Assembly: GCF_023554995.1 (NCBI RefSeq)
Contig: NZ_JAMJPK010000004.1
Location: 186,001-250,000, forward strand
DNA: 64,000 bases
Direction: 5' to 3'
DNA from: Halomonas gemina
Lineage (GTDB): Bacteria > Pseudomonadota > Gammaproteobacteria > Pseudomonadales > Halomonadaceae
Part shown: piece after piece, positions 42,729 through 50,274 of the stretch
Layout: every line of letters starts with the position of its first letter
How positions within the stretch are numbered: the first letter of the stretch is position 1
Position numbers and translations under genes: made by a program
Notes under the pieces: model-generated
Told to the model about the DNA's origin: nothing
Seen by the model: only the letters and a program-made list of their open reading frames with translations
Databases searched by the model: none

Positions 42729-43937
42729 ATGCGCCGTTTCTCGAAATCCTTTACCCAGCAGGAGCCGATCGCCGAGGCGGCGATCGAGGCCGCGGTGGCG
42801 GTCATGCGCACCGGTCGCCTGCACCGCTACAACCTGGTCGAGGGCGAGAAGGGCGAGACCGCCCTGCTGGAGCAGGAGTTCGCCGACAGCCTCGGCGTAC
42901 CCTACATGCTGGCCTGCGCCTCCGGGGGCTATGCGCTGCAGCTGGCGCTGCGCGCCTGCGGGCTCGAGCGCGGCGAGGCGGTGCTGTGCAATGCCTTCAC
43001 CCTCTCGCCGGTGCCGGGCAGCATTCACGCCGCGGGCGGCGAGGCCGTGCTGGTGGACATCCGCGAGGACACCACCGTCGACCCCGACGACTTGGCGGCC
43101 GCGGCGAAGGAGAGCGGCGCGCGCTTCTTCCTGCTCTCGCACATGCGCGGCCACATCGGCGACATGGACGCCATCGTGGCGGTCTGCGAGGCCCACGGCA
43201 TCACCCTGATCGAGGACTGCGCCCATACCATGGGGGCCAGCTACGACGGCCGGCCCAGCGGTACCTTCGGCAAGGTGGGCTGCTTCAGCACTCAGACCTA
43301 CAAGCATCTCAACTCCGGCGAGGGGGGGCTTTTGAGCACCGACGATCCCGAGGTGATGCGCCGCGCGGTGATCATGTCGGGCTCTTACATGCTCTACGAC
43401 CGTCACCTGGCGGCTCCGCCGGCCGAGACGTTCAGCGAGACGCGCTTGGTGACGCCCAACATGAGCGGGCGAATGGACAACCTGCGCGCGGCGATCCTGC
43501 GCCCGCAGCTGGCCGAGCTCGACGCTCGCCGGCAGCGCTGGAACGCGCTTTATCATCGCCTGGAAGCGGGCCTTGTCGAGATGGCTCCTGTCCGGACTAT
43601 TCCACGGCAGGAGAAGGAGGGCTTTGTCGGCAGTTCTATCCAGTTCAAGCTGCCCTCCCTTGCCCACGAGGAGATCGCACGGTTCGTCTCCGGTTGTGAG
43701 GCGCGTGGTATTCCACTCAAGTGGTACGGCAAGGCGCTACCGGAAGATTACACCAGCCGATACGACAGCTGGGGCTATCTCTCCGCGCCCCGTCCTCTGC
43801 CGAATGCCGATCGCATATTGTCCACGCTGTGCGACCTGAGGCTTCCGTTGACTTTTGATGAAGGAGACTGTGACGACATCGTCCAGTTGATGGGCGACGC
43901 CATGGATCAGGCAACCGACAAGACTACCACCGAGTAG
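42729..43937 (+). CDS. DegT/DnrJ/EryC1-family aminotransferase
   Basis: The 402-residue PLP enzyme has the fold and motifs of sugar aminotransferases: ACASGGYALQLALRACGL, VLVDIREDTTVDPDDL, LIEDCAHTMGASYDG and the PLP lysine in TQTYKHLNSGEGG (near 191). This family usually acts on nucleotide-linked sugars, but here it sits 10 bases after an HpsN-like gene and before a TRAP transporter. It is the only aminotransferase of the cluster, so conversion of 3-sulfopyruvate, or an aldehyde intermediate, to an amino sulfonate is the plausible role. That is inference from context. Confidence 0.8.
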   Translation: MRRFSKSFTQQEPIAEAAIEAAVAVMRTGRLHRYNLVEGEKGETALLEQEFADSLGVPYMLACASGGYALQLALRACGLERGEAVLCNAFTLSPVPGSIHAAGGEAVLVDIREDTTVDPDDLAAAAKESGARFFLLSHMRGHIGDMDAIVAVCEAHGITLIEDCAHTMGASYDGRPSGTFGKVGCFSTQTYKHLNSGEGGLLSTDDPEVMRRAVIMSGSYMLYDRHLAAPPAETFSETRLVTPNMSGRMDNLRAAILRPQLAELDARRQRWNALYHRLEAGLVEMAPVRTIPRQEKEGFVGSSIQFKLPSLAHEEIARFVSGCEARGIPLKWYGKALPEDYTSRYDSWGYLSAPRPLPNADRILSTLCDLRLPLTFDEGDCDDIVQLMGDAMDQATDKTTTE

Positions 43938-43968
43938 TACCAACCCGATGAAGATTGGAGTGACAACA

Positions 43969-44952
43969 ATGTTCAAGAAAACTCTCTTGGCCTCCGCTGT
44001 TCTCGCCACCCTGACCGCACAAGCCGCGCAGGCAGAGACCTTCCAGGTCGGCATGGGCGATCCCATGGAGTCCGACCAGGGGGCCCTGGCGCAGCGCTTC
44101 GAGGAACTGGTCGAGTCGCTCTCCGGCGGCGAGATGCAGGTCGAGCTGTTCCCCGGCGGCCAGCTCGGCTCCGAGACCGGCATGATCCAGGATACCCGCA
44201 TCGGCAAGCTGGACTTCGCCCTGGTGGGGGTGGGCAACCTGACCCCTTATGCGCCGCGCCTCGGCGCCCTGACCATGCCCTACGCGATCCGTAGCCATGC
44301 CGATGCGGTTAAGGCCACCACCGGTACCCTGGCGGATCGCTGGAATTCGATTGCCGAAGAGGAAGCCGGCGTGCATATCGTCAGCTGGCTGTATTCCAAT
44401 TTCCGTTATCTCACCAACTCCCAGCGACCCGTGACCACCCTGGAGGATATCGAGGGGCTGAAGGTCCGGGTGCCGCAGAACGAGCTGATGTTGTCCACCT
44501 ACGAGGCCTGGGGCGCCAGCCCGATTAGTATGTCCTGGCCCGAGGTGTTCACCGGCCTGCAGCAGGGCGTGATCGACGGCCAGGACAACCCCTACATCGT
44601 CAACTACACGATGAAGTTCCACGAGGTGCAGGACTACCTCACCGAGATCCACTACCAGTACTCCCTCCAGCCCATCGTGATGGGCATGCGGACCTACGAG
44701 AAGCTTTCCGACGAGGAGCGCGCGATCATCGATCGGGCGGGGCTCGAGGCGCAGCTCTACGCGCTGCAGTTCCAGCTGACCGAGGCCTCCAAGGCACGCG
44801 CCGGCATGGAGGCCGAAGGGGTCGAGGTCTCGACCCTTGAGGACGAGGAAGAGTGGGTGCGCATCGCCAAAGAGCAGGTCTGGCCGGAGTTCTATGACGA
44901 AATCGGCGGTCAGGAAGCCTTCGAGGAAATGCAGAAGGCATTGGGCCACTGA
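43969..44952 (+). CDS. TRAP transporter substrate-binding protein (DctP family)
   Basis: The 327-residue periplasmic binding protein has a signal peptide of about 23 residues (basic MFKK start, hydrophobic core, AQA cleavage) and the DctP fold: ALAQRFEELVESLSGGEMQVELFPGGQLGSE, then RNSQRP-like and LKVRVPQNELMLSTYEAWGASPISMSWPEVFTGLQQGVIDGQDNP, the conserved ligand-carboxylate/sulfonate region. It probably captures a C3 sulfonate for the DctQM membrane pair. ATG 43969 with TTGGAG upstream is preferred over 43948. Confidence 0.93.
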   Translation: MFKKTLLASAVLATLTAQAAQAETFQVGMGDPMESDQGALAQRFEELVESLSGGEMQVELFPGGQLGSETGMIQDTRIGKLDFALVGVGNLTPYAPRLGALTMPYAIRSHADAVKATTGTLADRWNSIAEEEAGVHIVSWLYSNFRYLTNSQRPVTTLEDIEGLKVRVPQNELMLSTYEAWGASPISMSWPEVFTGLQQGVIDGQDNPYIVNYTMKFHEVQDYLTEIHYQYSLQPIVMGMRTYEKLSDEERAIIDRAGLEAQLYALQFQLTEASKARAGMEAEGVEVSTLEDEEEWVRIAKEQVWPEFYDEIGGQEAFEEMQKALGH

Positions 44953-45028
44953 GTGAGGCTTGGCCAGGCGACCTCTCGTCGCCTGGCCTGGTTCCCTCCT
45001 CGCACTCCTGAAGGGTAAGGAGGCTTTC

Positions 45029-45583
45029 GTGTTAGCAAAGCTCAATCATATCGAAGACTACGCCTGCCGCTTCCTGCTCGGTGTGTTCGTGGTGCTTTTG
45101 TTCGCTCAGGTAGTTATGCGGGTGACGTTCGGCATCGGCATGGCATGGATCGAGGAACTGGCCCGCTACGCCTTTATCTGGTTCGTCTTCCTGGGCGCCG
45201 CCCATGCCGCTCATCTGAGTGCGCATAACCGTTTGCAGACGCACATCAACTTGATGCCGAAGCGTATCGCCAACACCTTGCTGCTGATGGTCGACCTGAT
45301 CTGGGTAGGCTTCTGCCTGGTACTGGCGTGGAAGAGCCTGGACCTGATCGGGCTGCTGCTGGAATTTCCGTATGACACTCCGGCCCTGGGTTGGTCCCTG
45401 GCCTATGTCTACTTCGTGTTTCCCATTGCCTTTGTACTGATGGCCTTTCGCGTCCTGCAGGTCCAGTACCTGAAGCTGGTCAAGGGTATCGAGCCTGGTG
45501 ACATGGAGAAGAAGGAAGTGAGCAAGATAACCGATGGGGATTCCAACGCCACCGGAAGCTCCTCCTCCAAAGGTAAGGAGTAA
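45029..45583 (+). CDS. TRAP transporter small membrane subunit (DctQ family)
   Basis: The 184-residue protein has four membrane helices (about 13-35, 45-68, 88-110 and 128-150) and the DctQ features (FGIGMAWIEELARYAFIWFVFLGAAHA). AAGGAGG lies six bases before a GTG at 45029, which fits the family N-terminus better than the upstream ATG 44960. It works with the following DctM subunit as a sodium-coupled importer. Confidence 0.9.
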   Translation: MLAKLNHIEDYACRFLLGVFVVLLFAQVVMRVTFGIGMAWIEELARYAFIWFVFLGAAHAAHLSAHNRLQTHINLMPKRIANTLLLMVDLIWVGFCLVLAWKSLDLIGLLLEFPYDTPALGWSLAYVYFVFPIAFVLMAFRVLQVQYLKLVKGIEPGDMEKKEVSKITDGDSNATGSSSSKGKE

Positions 45584-45588
45584 GCACC

Positions 45589-46869
45589 ATGGCTGCAACG
45601 TTATTGTTTTCCATGTTCGGAGCTCTACTGCTATTCGGTGCTCCCATAGTAGTGGCCCTCGGGGTCGCTTCCATGGCTGTCTACGTCCTCAACGGCGACG
45701 ATATCAGCTCGTTGATCGAGCTGGCTTTTTCCGCCATCAACTCGTTTCCCCTGATGGCACTACCCTCATTCATCTTGGCCGGTGCCCTGATGGGTGATGC
45801 GGGTATTGCCCGCCGATTAATCTATATAGCGGAAGAACTGGCCGGGCCGGCAGCTGGCGGACTTGGCGCGGCCGCAGTGATGGCCTGCATGTTCTTCGGC
45901 GCTATTTCCGGCTCCGGGCCGGCGACCACGGCCGCGGTCGGCATGCTGGTGATTCCGGCAATGATCGAGCGCGGCTACGGGCGCAGCTATCCGGCGGCGA
46001 TCACCGCCACCGCCGGCGGGCTAGGGGTGGTGATCCCGCCCAGCATGCCGCTGGTGATCTACGGCGTCACCGCCAACGAGTCCATCTCGGCGCTGTTCAT
46101 GGCCGGGGTCTTCCCGGGCATCATGCTCGGCGTGGGCCTAATCGTGGCCAACTACATCACCGCCAAGCGCAACGGCTATCAGACCGAGGGTACGGGTTAC
46201 GACTGGAAGCGCATCGTCAAGGTACTGAAGGATGGGTTCTGGTCAATCATGGCGCCGGTGGTGATCCTGGGTGGCATCTATTCCGGTATGTTCACGCCCA
46301 CTGAGGCTGCTGTGGTCTCCATCTTCTATGCCCTGTTCGTCGGCATCTTCATCCACAAGGAATCGTCGCTGCGTGGTCTCAACGAGGCCTTCCAGAGCAC
46401 CACCTGGCTGACCGGGCGGGTGCTAATCATCATGTTCACCGCCACCGCTTTCGGTCGCATCCTGGTCGAGAACCACATCCCGGCGATGATCGCCCAGGGC
46501 ATTCTCGAGATCACCGACAGCCTGTGGCTGGTCTGGATCCTGGTGATCGGCTTTTTGCTGATCGTGGGCATGTTCATCGAGATCCTTGCCACCATCATGA
46601 TCGTCACCCCGGTGCTGCTGCCGGTGATGGTCGAGCTAGGCGTCGATCCGATCCACTTCGGTATCGTCTTGGTGGTCAGCCTCGGCATCGGGTTTTCCAC
46701 TCCGCCCTTGGGCGAGAACATGTTCATCAGCTCCAGCATCGCCAACGTGTCTATCGAGCGCATCTCGGTCCGTGCCATTCCGCTGGTCGGCTCCATGGTG
46801 GTGATCGATCTGCTGCTGGCGTTCTTCCCTCAGATCACCCTGTGGCTGCCCACGGTGCTGGGCTTCTGA
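45589..46869 (+). CDS. TRAP transporter large membrane subunit (DctM family)
   Basis: The 426-residue protein has about 12 hydrophobic segments and the DctM signature regions (FFGAISGSGPATTAAVGMLVIPAM, ATAGGLGVVIPPSMPLVIYG, GMFTPTEAAVVSIFYAL, STPPLGENMF). It starts five bases after the DctQ stop with AAGGAG upstream. Together with the two preceding genes it forms a complete TRAP system, comparable in position to HpsKLM of dihydroxypropanesulfonate degraders. Confidence 0.93.
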   Translation: MAATLLFSMFGALLLFGAPIVVALGVASMAVYVLNGDDISSLIELAFSAINSFPLMALPSFILAGALMGDAGIARRLIYIAEELAGPAAGGLGAAAVMACMFFGAISGSGPATTAAVGMLVIPAMIERGYGRSYPAAITATAGGLGVVIPPSMPLVIYGVTANESISALFMAGVFPGIMLGVGLIVANYITAKRNGYQTEGTGYDWKRIVKVLKDGFWSIMAPVVILGGIYSGMFTPTEAAVVSIFYALFVGIFIHKESSLRGLNEAFQSTTWLTGRVLIIMFTATAFGRILVENHIPAMIAQGILEITDSLWLVWILVIGFLLIVGMFIEILATIMIVTPVLLPVMVELGVDPIHFGIVLVVSLGIGFSTPPLGENMFISSSIANVSIERISVRAIPLVGSMVVIDLLLAFFPQITLWLPTVLGF

Positions 46870-46875
46870 TCACCC

Positions 46876-47640
46876 ATGAATAGGCAAACGATGACGATTG
46901 ACGACCGCGAACGCCAGGCTTCCTCCCGCGACCCGCACACCATGGTCGGCGTGCTGGGGGGCATGGGCCCCGATGCCACCGTGACTTTCATGCAGCGGGT
47001 CATCGACGCCACGCCCGCCGAGGACGATATCGACCATGTCCATATGCTGGTGGACAATAACCCCAAGGTGCCCTCGCGTATCAAGGCGCTGATCGACGGC
47101 GACGGCGAGAACCCGGGGCCGGCGATCGCCGAGATGGCGCGGCGCCTCGAGCGGGCCGGCGCCGCCTTCCTGGTGATGCCGTGTAATACCGCCCACTACT
47201 ACTGGCAGGATGCCCAGGATGCCGTCGATATCCCGGTCTGGCACATGGTCGAGTTGACGCTAGACACCATCGCCCGACGGTTTCCTGGCGCAAAAGTGGG
47301 CATGCTTTGTTCGCCGGCGCTGCGCAAGATCGGCCTCTACGAGGGCTTCGTCGAGGCGCGCGGCCTGTCGCTGGTCTACCCCGAGGACGAGGGCGCGGTG
47401 CTTGAGGTGATTCGCGCCGTCAAGCGCGGGGAGGGGCGTCACCCCGACACCTGGGCCGCCTTCGCCCGGGCCGCGGACGACCTCAAGGCGCACGGGGCGG
47501 ACGTGCTGGTGCTGGCCTGCACCGAGCTCTCGGTCATCGACGACGCCCTCGACGGCTCGCTGCCCGTGGTGGATAGCGTCCGCGTGCTGGCCGAGCAAGT
47601 GGTGGCCGCCGCCGAGGGGGGCGAGGCCGTCAGGCCCTGA
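46876..47640 (+). CDS. Aspartate/glutamate-racemase-family protein
   Basis: The 254-residue cofactor-independent racemase has the two catalytic cysteines in MPCNTAHYY (near 97) and LACTELSV (near 215), and the start VGVLGGMGPDATVTFMQRVI. Inside a cluster that makes or consumes cysteate, a cysteate racemase is a reasonable reading; aspartate racemase is the default family call. It starts six bases after the dctM stop. ATG 46891 has a better ribosome site (AGG) and is an alternative start. Confidence 0.8.
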   Translation: MNRQTMTIDDRERQASSRDPHTMVGVLGGMGPDATVTFMQRVIDATPAEDDIDHVHMLVDNNPKVPSRIKALIDGDGENPGPAIAEMARRLERAGAAFLVMPCNTAHYYWQDAQDAVDIPVWHMVELTLDTIARRFPGAKVGMLCSPALRKIGLYEGFVEARGLSLVYPEDEGAVLEVIRAVKRGEGRHPDTWAAFARAADDLKAHGADVLVLACTELSVIDDALDGSLPVVDSVRVLAEQVVAAAEGGEAVRP

Positions 47641-47660
47641 GCTTCACGGCCTGATCTTCA

Positions 47661-47724
47661 CGGTTGAGGCGTCACGCCTCAGCCGTCCGCCCATTCGGTC
47701 CGAGCGACGCTCGGACCCCGTTTT
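47661..47724 (+). terminator. Double hairpin after the racemase gene
   Basis: The first hairpin (47661-47685) has an 11-bp stem. The second is GGTCCGAGC GAC GCTCGGACC (47697-47717) followed by CCGTTTT. They probably end the main operon, leaving the next gene partly independent. Confidence 0.75.
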
Positions 47725-47811
47725 CCCGCCTCGCCGGGCCGCGACGTCACCGCCCACTGCGGCGGGGACTGGAAGCGTGCGTCCGTCAGGCGGCTCCAGG
47801 AGACCTGCGAC

Positions 47812-48846
47812 ATGAAAACCACACTCTTCGATACGCCACTCGCCGAGCGGTTCGGCAGGGCACGGCCCATCGGCCGCGGCCTGCTGGTGTGCGTCACCAT
47901 TGCGCTTGCCACCACCTTCATTGCCGACCACTACGGCGGGCCCACGCTGCTCTACGCCCTGCTGTTTGGCATGTCGTTGCACTTCCTGAGCGAGGAGGGA
48001 CGCTGCCGCGAGGGCATCGAGTTCGCCGCCCGCACCGTGCTGCGGCTGGGGGTGGCTTTGCTGGGAGCGCGCATGACCCTCGCCCAGGTCGGCGACCTGG
48101 GGATCGGCCCCGTGCTCACCGTGGTGGTGGCCGTGGCCCTGGTCATCGCCATGGGCTCGGTGCTGGCCCGGCTGCTGGGCCTGGATCGCGATCTCGGGCT
48201 CTTGACCGGCGGCGCAGTCGCCATCTGCGGCGCCTCGGCGGCGCTCGCCCTGTCGGCGGTGATGCCGCGCCATGAGACCCACGAGCGCAACACCATCCTC
48301 ACGGTGGTCGGGGTCACAACGCTCTCGACCATGGCGATGGTGATCTATCCGCTGATTGCCGGGGCCCTCGAGCTTGCCGATGCCCAGGCGGGAATCTTCC
48401 TGGGCGGTACCATCCACGATGTCGCCCAGGTGGTGGGGGCCGGCTACATGATCTCCGAGCAGACCGGCGACATTTCGACGCTGGTCAAGCTGGTGCGGGT
48501 GGCCATGCTGGTGCCGGCGGTGATGGTCTTCATGTGGCTGTTCCGGGCCTCGCGCCAGGAGGAGGGGGCGGCGACGAAGGTGCCGATGCTGCCGAGCTTC
48601 CTGGTGGGCTTCGTGGTGCTGGTGCTGGTCAACAGCATGGGGTTCATTCCCGAGGCGGTGAACGAGGGCATGTCGACCCTGTCGCGCTGGTGTCTGGTCA
48701 CCGCCATCGCCGCGCTCGGCATCAAGACCTCGTTCCAGAAGCTTGCGGTGGTGGGCTGGAAGCCGGTGATCCTGATGGCACTGGAGACCGTGCTTCTGCT
48801 GGTCGTGGTGCTTGGCGTGGTGATGCTTGGTGGTCTGGGCACTTAA
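47812..48846 (+). CDS. yeiH: YeiH/UPF0324-family exporter, probable sulfite/sulfate efflux
   Basis: The 344-residue membrane protein has about ten helices and the UPF0324 signatures (LLYALLFGMSLHFLSEEG, GVALLGARMTLAQV, GGAVAICGASAALALSAVMP, GGTIHDVAQVVGAGY). Members named SuyZ/CuyZ accompany sulfonate-cleaving enzymes and are proposed to export the released sulfite or sulfate, which fits its place at the end of this cluster. It is 171 bases from the racemase, past two hairpins. Confidence 0.85.
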   Translation: MKTTLFDTPLAERFGRARPIGRGLLVCVTIALATTFIADHYGGPTLLYALLFGMSLHFLSEEGRCREGIEFAARTVLRLGVALLGARMTLAQVGDLGIGPVLTVVVAVALVIAMGSVLARLLGLDRDLGLLTGGAVAICGASAALALSAVMPRHETHERNTILTVVGVTTLSTMAMVIYPLIAGALELADAQAGIFLGGTIHDVAQVVGAGYMISEQTGDISTLVKLVRVAMLVPAVMVFMWLFRASRQEEGAATKVPMLPSFLVGFVVLVLVNSMGFIPEAVNEGMSTLSRWCLVTAIAALGIKTSFQKLAVVGWKPVILMALETVLLLVVVLGVVMLGGLGT

Positions 48847-48855
48847 GGGGCTCTT

Positions 48856-48884
48856 GGGGTGTCCGCTCCAATTGGACCACTTCA
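48856..48884 (-). mobile_element. Solitary left end of the IS3-family element
   Basis: A perfect 29-bp copy, in inverted orientation, of the left terminus of the IS at 37137. No transposase sequence is attached; the yeiH stop lies nine bases away on the side where the IS body should be. It is either a deletion remnant or a usable end for one-ended mobilisation. Confidence 0.85.
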
Positions 48885-49136
48885 GTGCAGAGCTCATCGC
48901 GGTAGACACACTGGGTCTGAGAAGCCACCAACGCGAGGCACATGCATTCTCTGGCCGATCCCCATTTTTCATTGAAGTACCTTACCGACACCCGTTGTCA
49001 TTCCCGCACTATCCTTCCACGCGCCCGCTCAGTTGACGGGGTTGAACAATGCAGTGAGATGCTGGCCAGCTTTTGGCGACAGGCACCGGCTCAAGACGCC
49101 TCGATCAGCTGGCTGACCCCGTTCTGGGCGGCATAG

Positions 49137-49583
49137 GGCTGGCAGGGGCGATCTGTGATGGCCTTCTCGCCCTCCCGGGTCGGCTGCGTCATCTCGTCCG
49201 GCAACCACAGCTTCGAGCTGGTACGCCGAAACGGGACGTGCGTCATCAACCTGCCGACCACGGCCTTGACCGACGAGGTGATCGGGATCGGCAACAGCAG
49301 CGGCGCCGAGATCGACAAGTTCGACCATTTCGGCCTGACGGCGGCGCCGGCGACGGCCGTGGAGGCACCGCTGATCGAGGAGTGCCATGCCCACTTCGAG
49401 TGCCGTCTCGTCGATGACAGCCTGGTCGACCGCCATGACTTCTTCATCTGGGAGGTGGTGGCGGCCCAGGCCCGGGCGATGCCCGCCTATCCCGAGACGT
49501 TGCACTATACCGGCGACGGTATCTTCATGGTGGCCGGCGAGATCATCGACCGCCGCGGCCAGTTCCTGCCGCAGATGCTGTGA
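49137..49583 (+). pseudogene. Flavin reductase-like protein, N-terminally truncated
   Basis: The frame encodes the C-terminal two thirds of an FMN-binding split-barrel flavin reductase: VGCVISSGNHSFELVRRNGTCVINLPT, DKFDHFGLTAAPATAVEAPLIEECHAHFECRLVD, HYTGDGIFMVAGEIIDRRG. The first 40-50 residues of the family are absent; a stop at 49134-49136 closes the frame. GTG/ATG at 49155/49158 could start a shortened product. Truncation is consistent with the disturbed region right of the solitary IS end. I see nothing else in 48885-49136. Confidence 0.7.
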
Positions 49584-49744
49584 TGGTCCTCGGCCGACGT
49601 TAGGAGCCGCCTCGGCATCGGGTATCGGGCTCGCGCCATTGCCTGTCCCGAGCGGAGCCGGATTGGGGGCGGGCATCGATTGGGCTATGCTGGGGCCCAT
49701 GCCGAGGGCGTGGCATACCATCCACCACCAGGGAGAATTCCCGC

Positions 49745-50170
49745 ATGTCGTTCCGTCCCCTTCTTGCCGGCCTGCTGCTGGCACTGCCGCTGACTGCCGT
49801 GGCCGAGTCCCCGAACATCGAGCCGGGCCAGTGGGAGTTCACCAGCACCACCTCCGTGCAGGGTGACCTGCCGATCCCCGACCAGACCGAGACCCACCAG
49901 GAGTGCATCGCCCAGGGCGATATCGACGACGAGGAGTTCAGCTTCATCGAGGAGGAAGAGGGCTGCGAGCTGCTCGAGCACGCGGTCACGGTCGATGGCC
50001 TGGATTACCGCATGATCTGCCGGGCCGAGGGCGGCGAGGCCAACATCGTCGGCCGCATGGACTTCCTCGGTGAGCGCGTCGAAGGCAACGTCGACATCCT
50101 GGTCGACTCGCCGGCGGGCCAGATCAACATGACCACCAGCATGGAGGGTCAGCGCATCGGTGACTGCTGA
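49745..50170 (+). CDS. DUF3617 secreted protein
   Basis: The 141-residue protein has a signal peptide of about 20 residues (SFRPLLAGLLLALPLTAVAES) and the DUF3617 pattern (IEPGQWEFTSTTSV, then conserved cysteines in HQECIAQGD, GCELLEH, YRMICR and the terminal IGDC). The four cysteines probably form two disulfides in the periplasm. The function of the family is unknown. GGGAGAA lies before ATG 49745, and a terminator follows. Confidence 0.85.
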   Translation: MSFRPLLAGLLLALPLTAVAESPNIEPGQWEFTSTTSVQGDLPIPDQTETHQECIAQGDIDDEEFSFIEEEEGCELLEHAVTVDGLDYRMICRAEGGEANIVGRMDFLGERVEGNVDILVDSPAGQINMTTSMEGQRIGDC

Positions 50171-50193
50171 ATCGCCACCCGGTGCCAGCGAAT

Positions 50194-50219
50194 AAGGCCA
50201 CCTCTCGGGGTGGCCTTTG
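50194..50219 (+). terminator. Terminator after the DUF3617 gene
   Basis: Stem AAGGCCACC / GGTGGCCTT with a TCTCGG loop and trailing T-rich bases, 24 bases after the stop. Confidence 0.85.
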
Positions 50220-50243
50220 TCGTCGTGCGCCAGGCATGGCGCG

Positions 50244-50265
50244 CAGCGCCTGACTGGCGCTGTTT
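50244..50265. terminator. Second hairpin, just before the intron
   Basis: Stem CAGCGCC TGACT GGCGCTG followed by TTT. Before the intron inserted it was about 100 bases from the RND pump stop codon and could have served as its terminator. Confidence 0.55.
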
Positions 50266-50274
50266 CCGAGGGTG

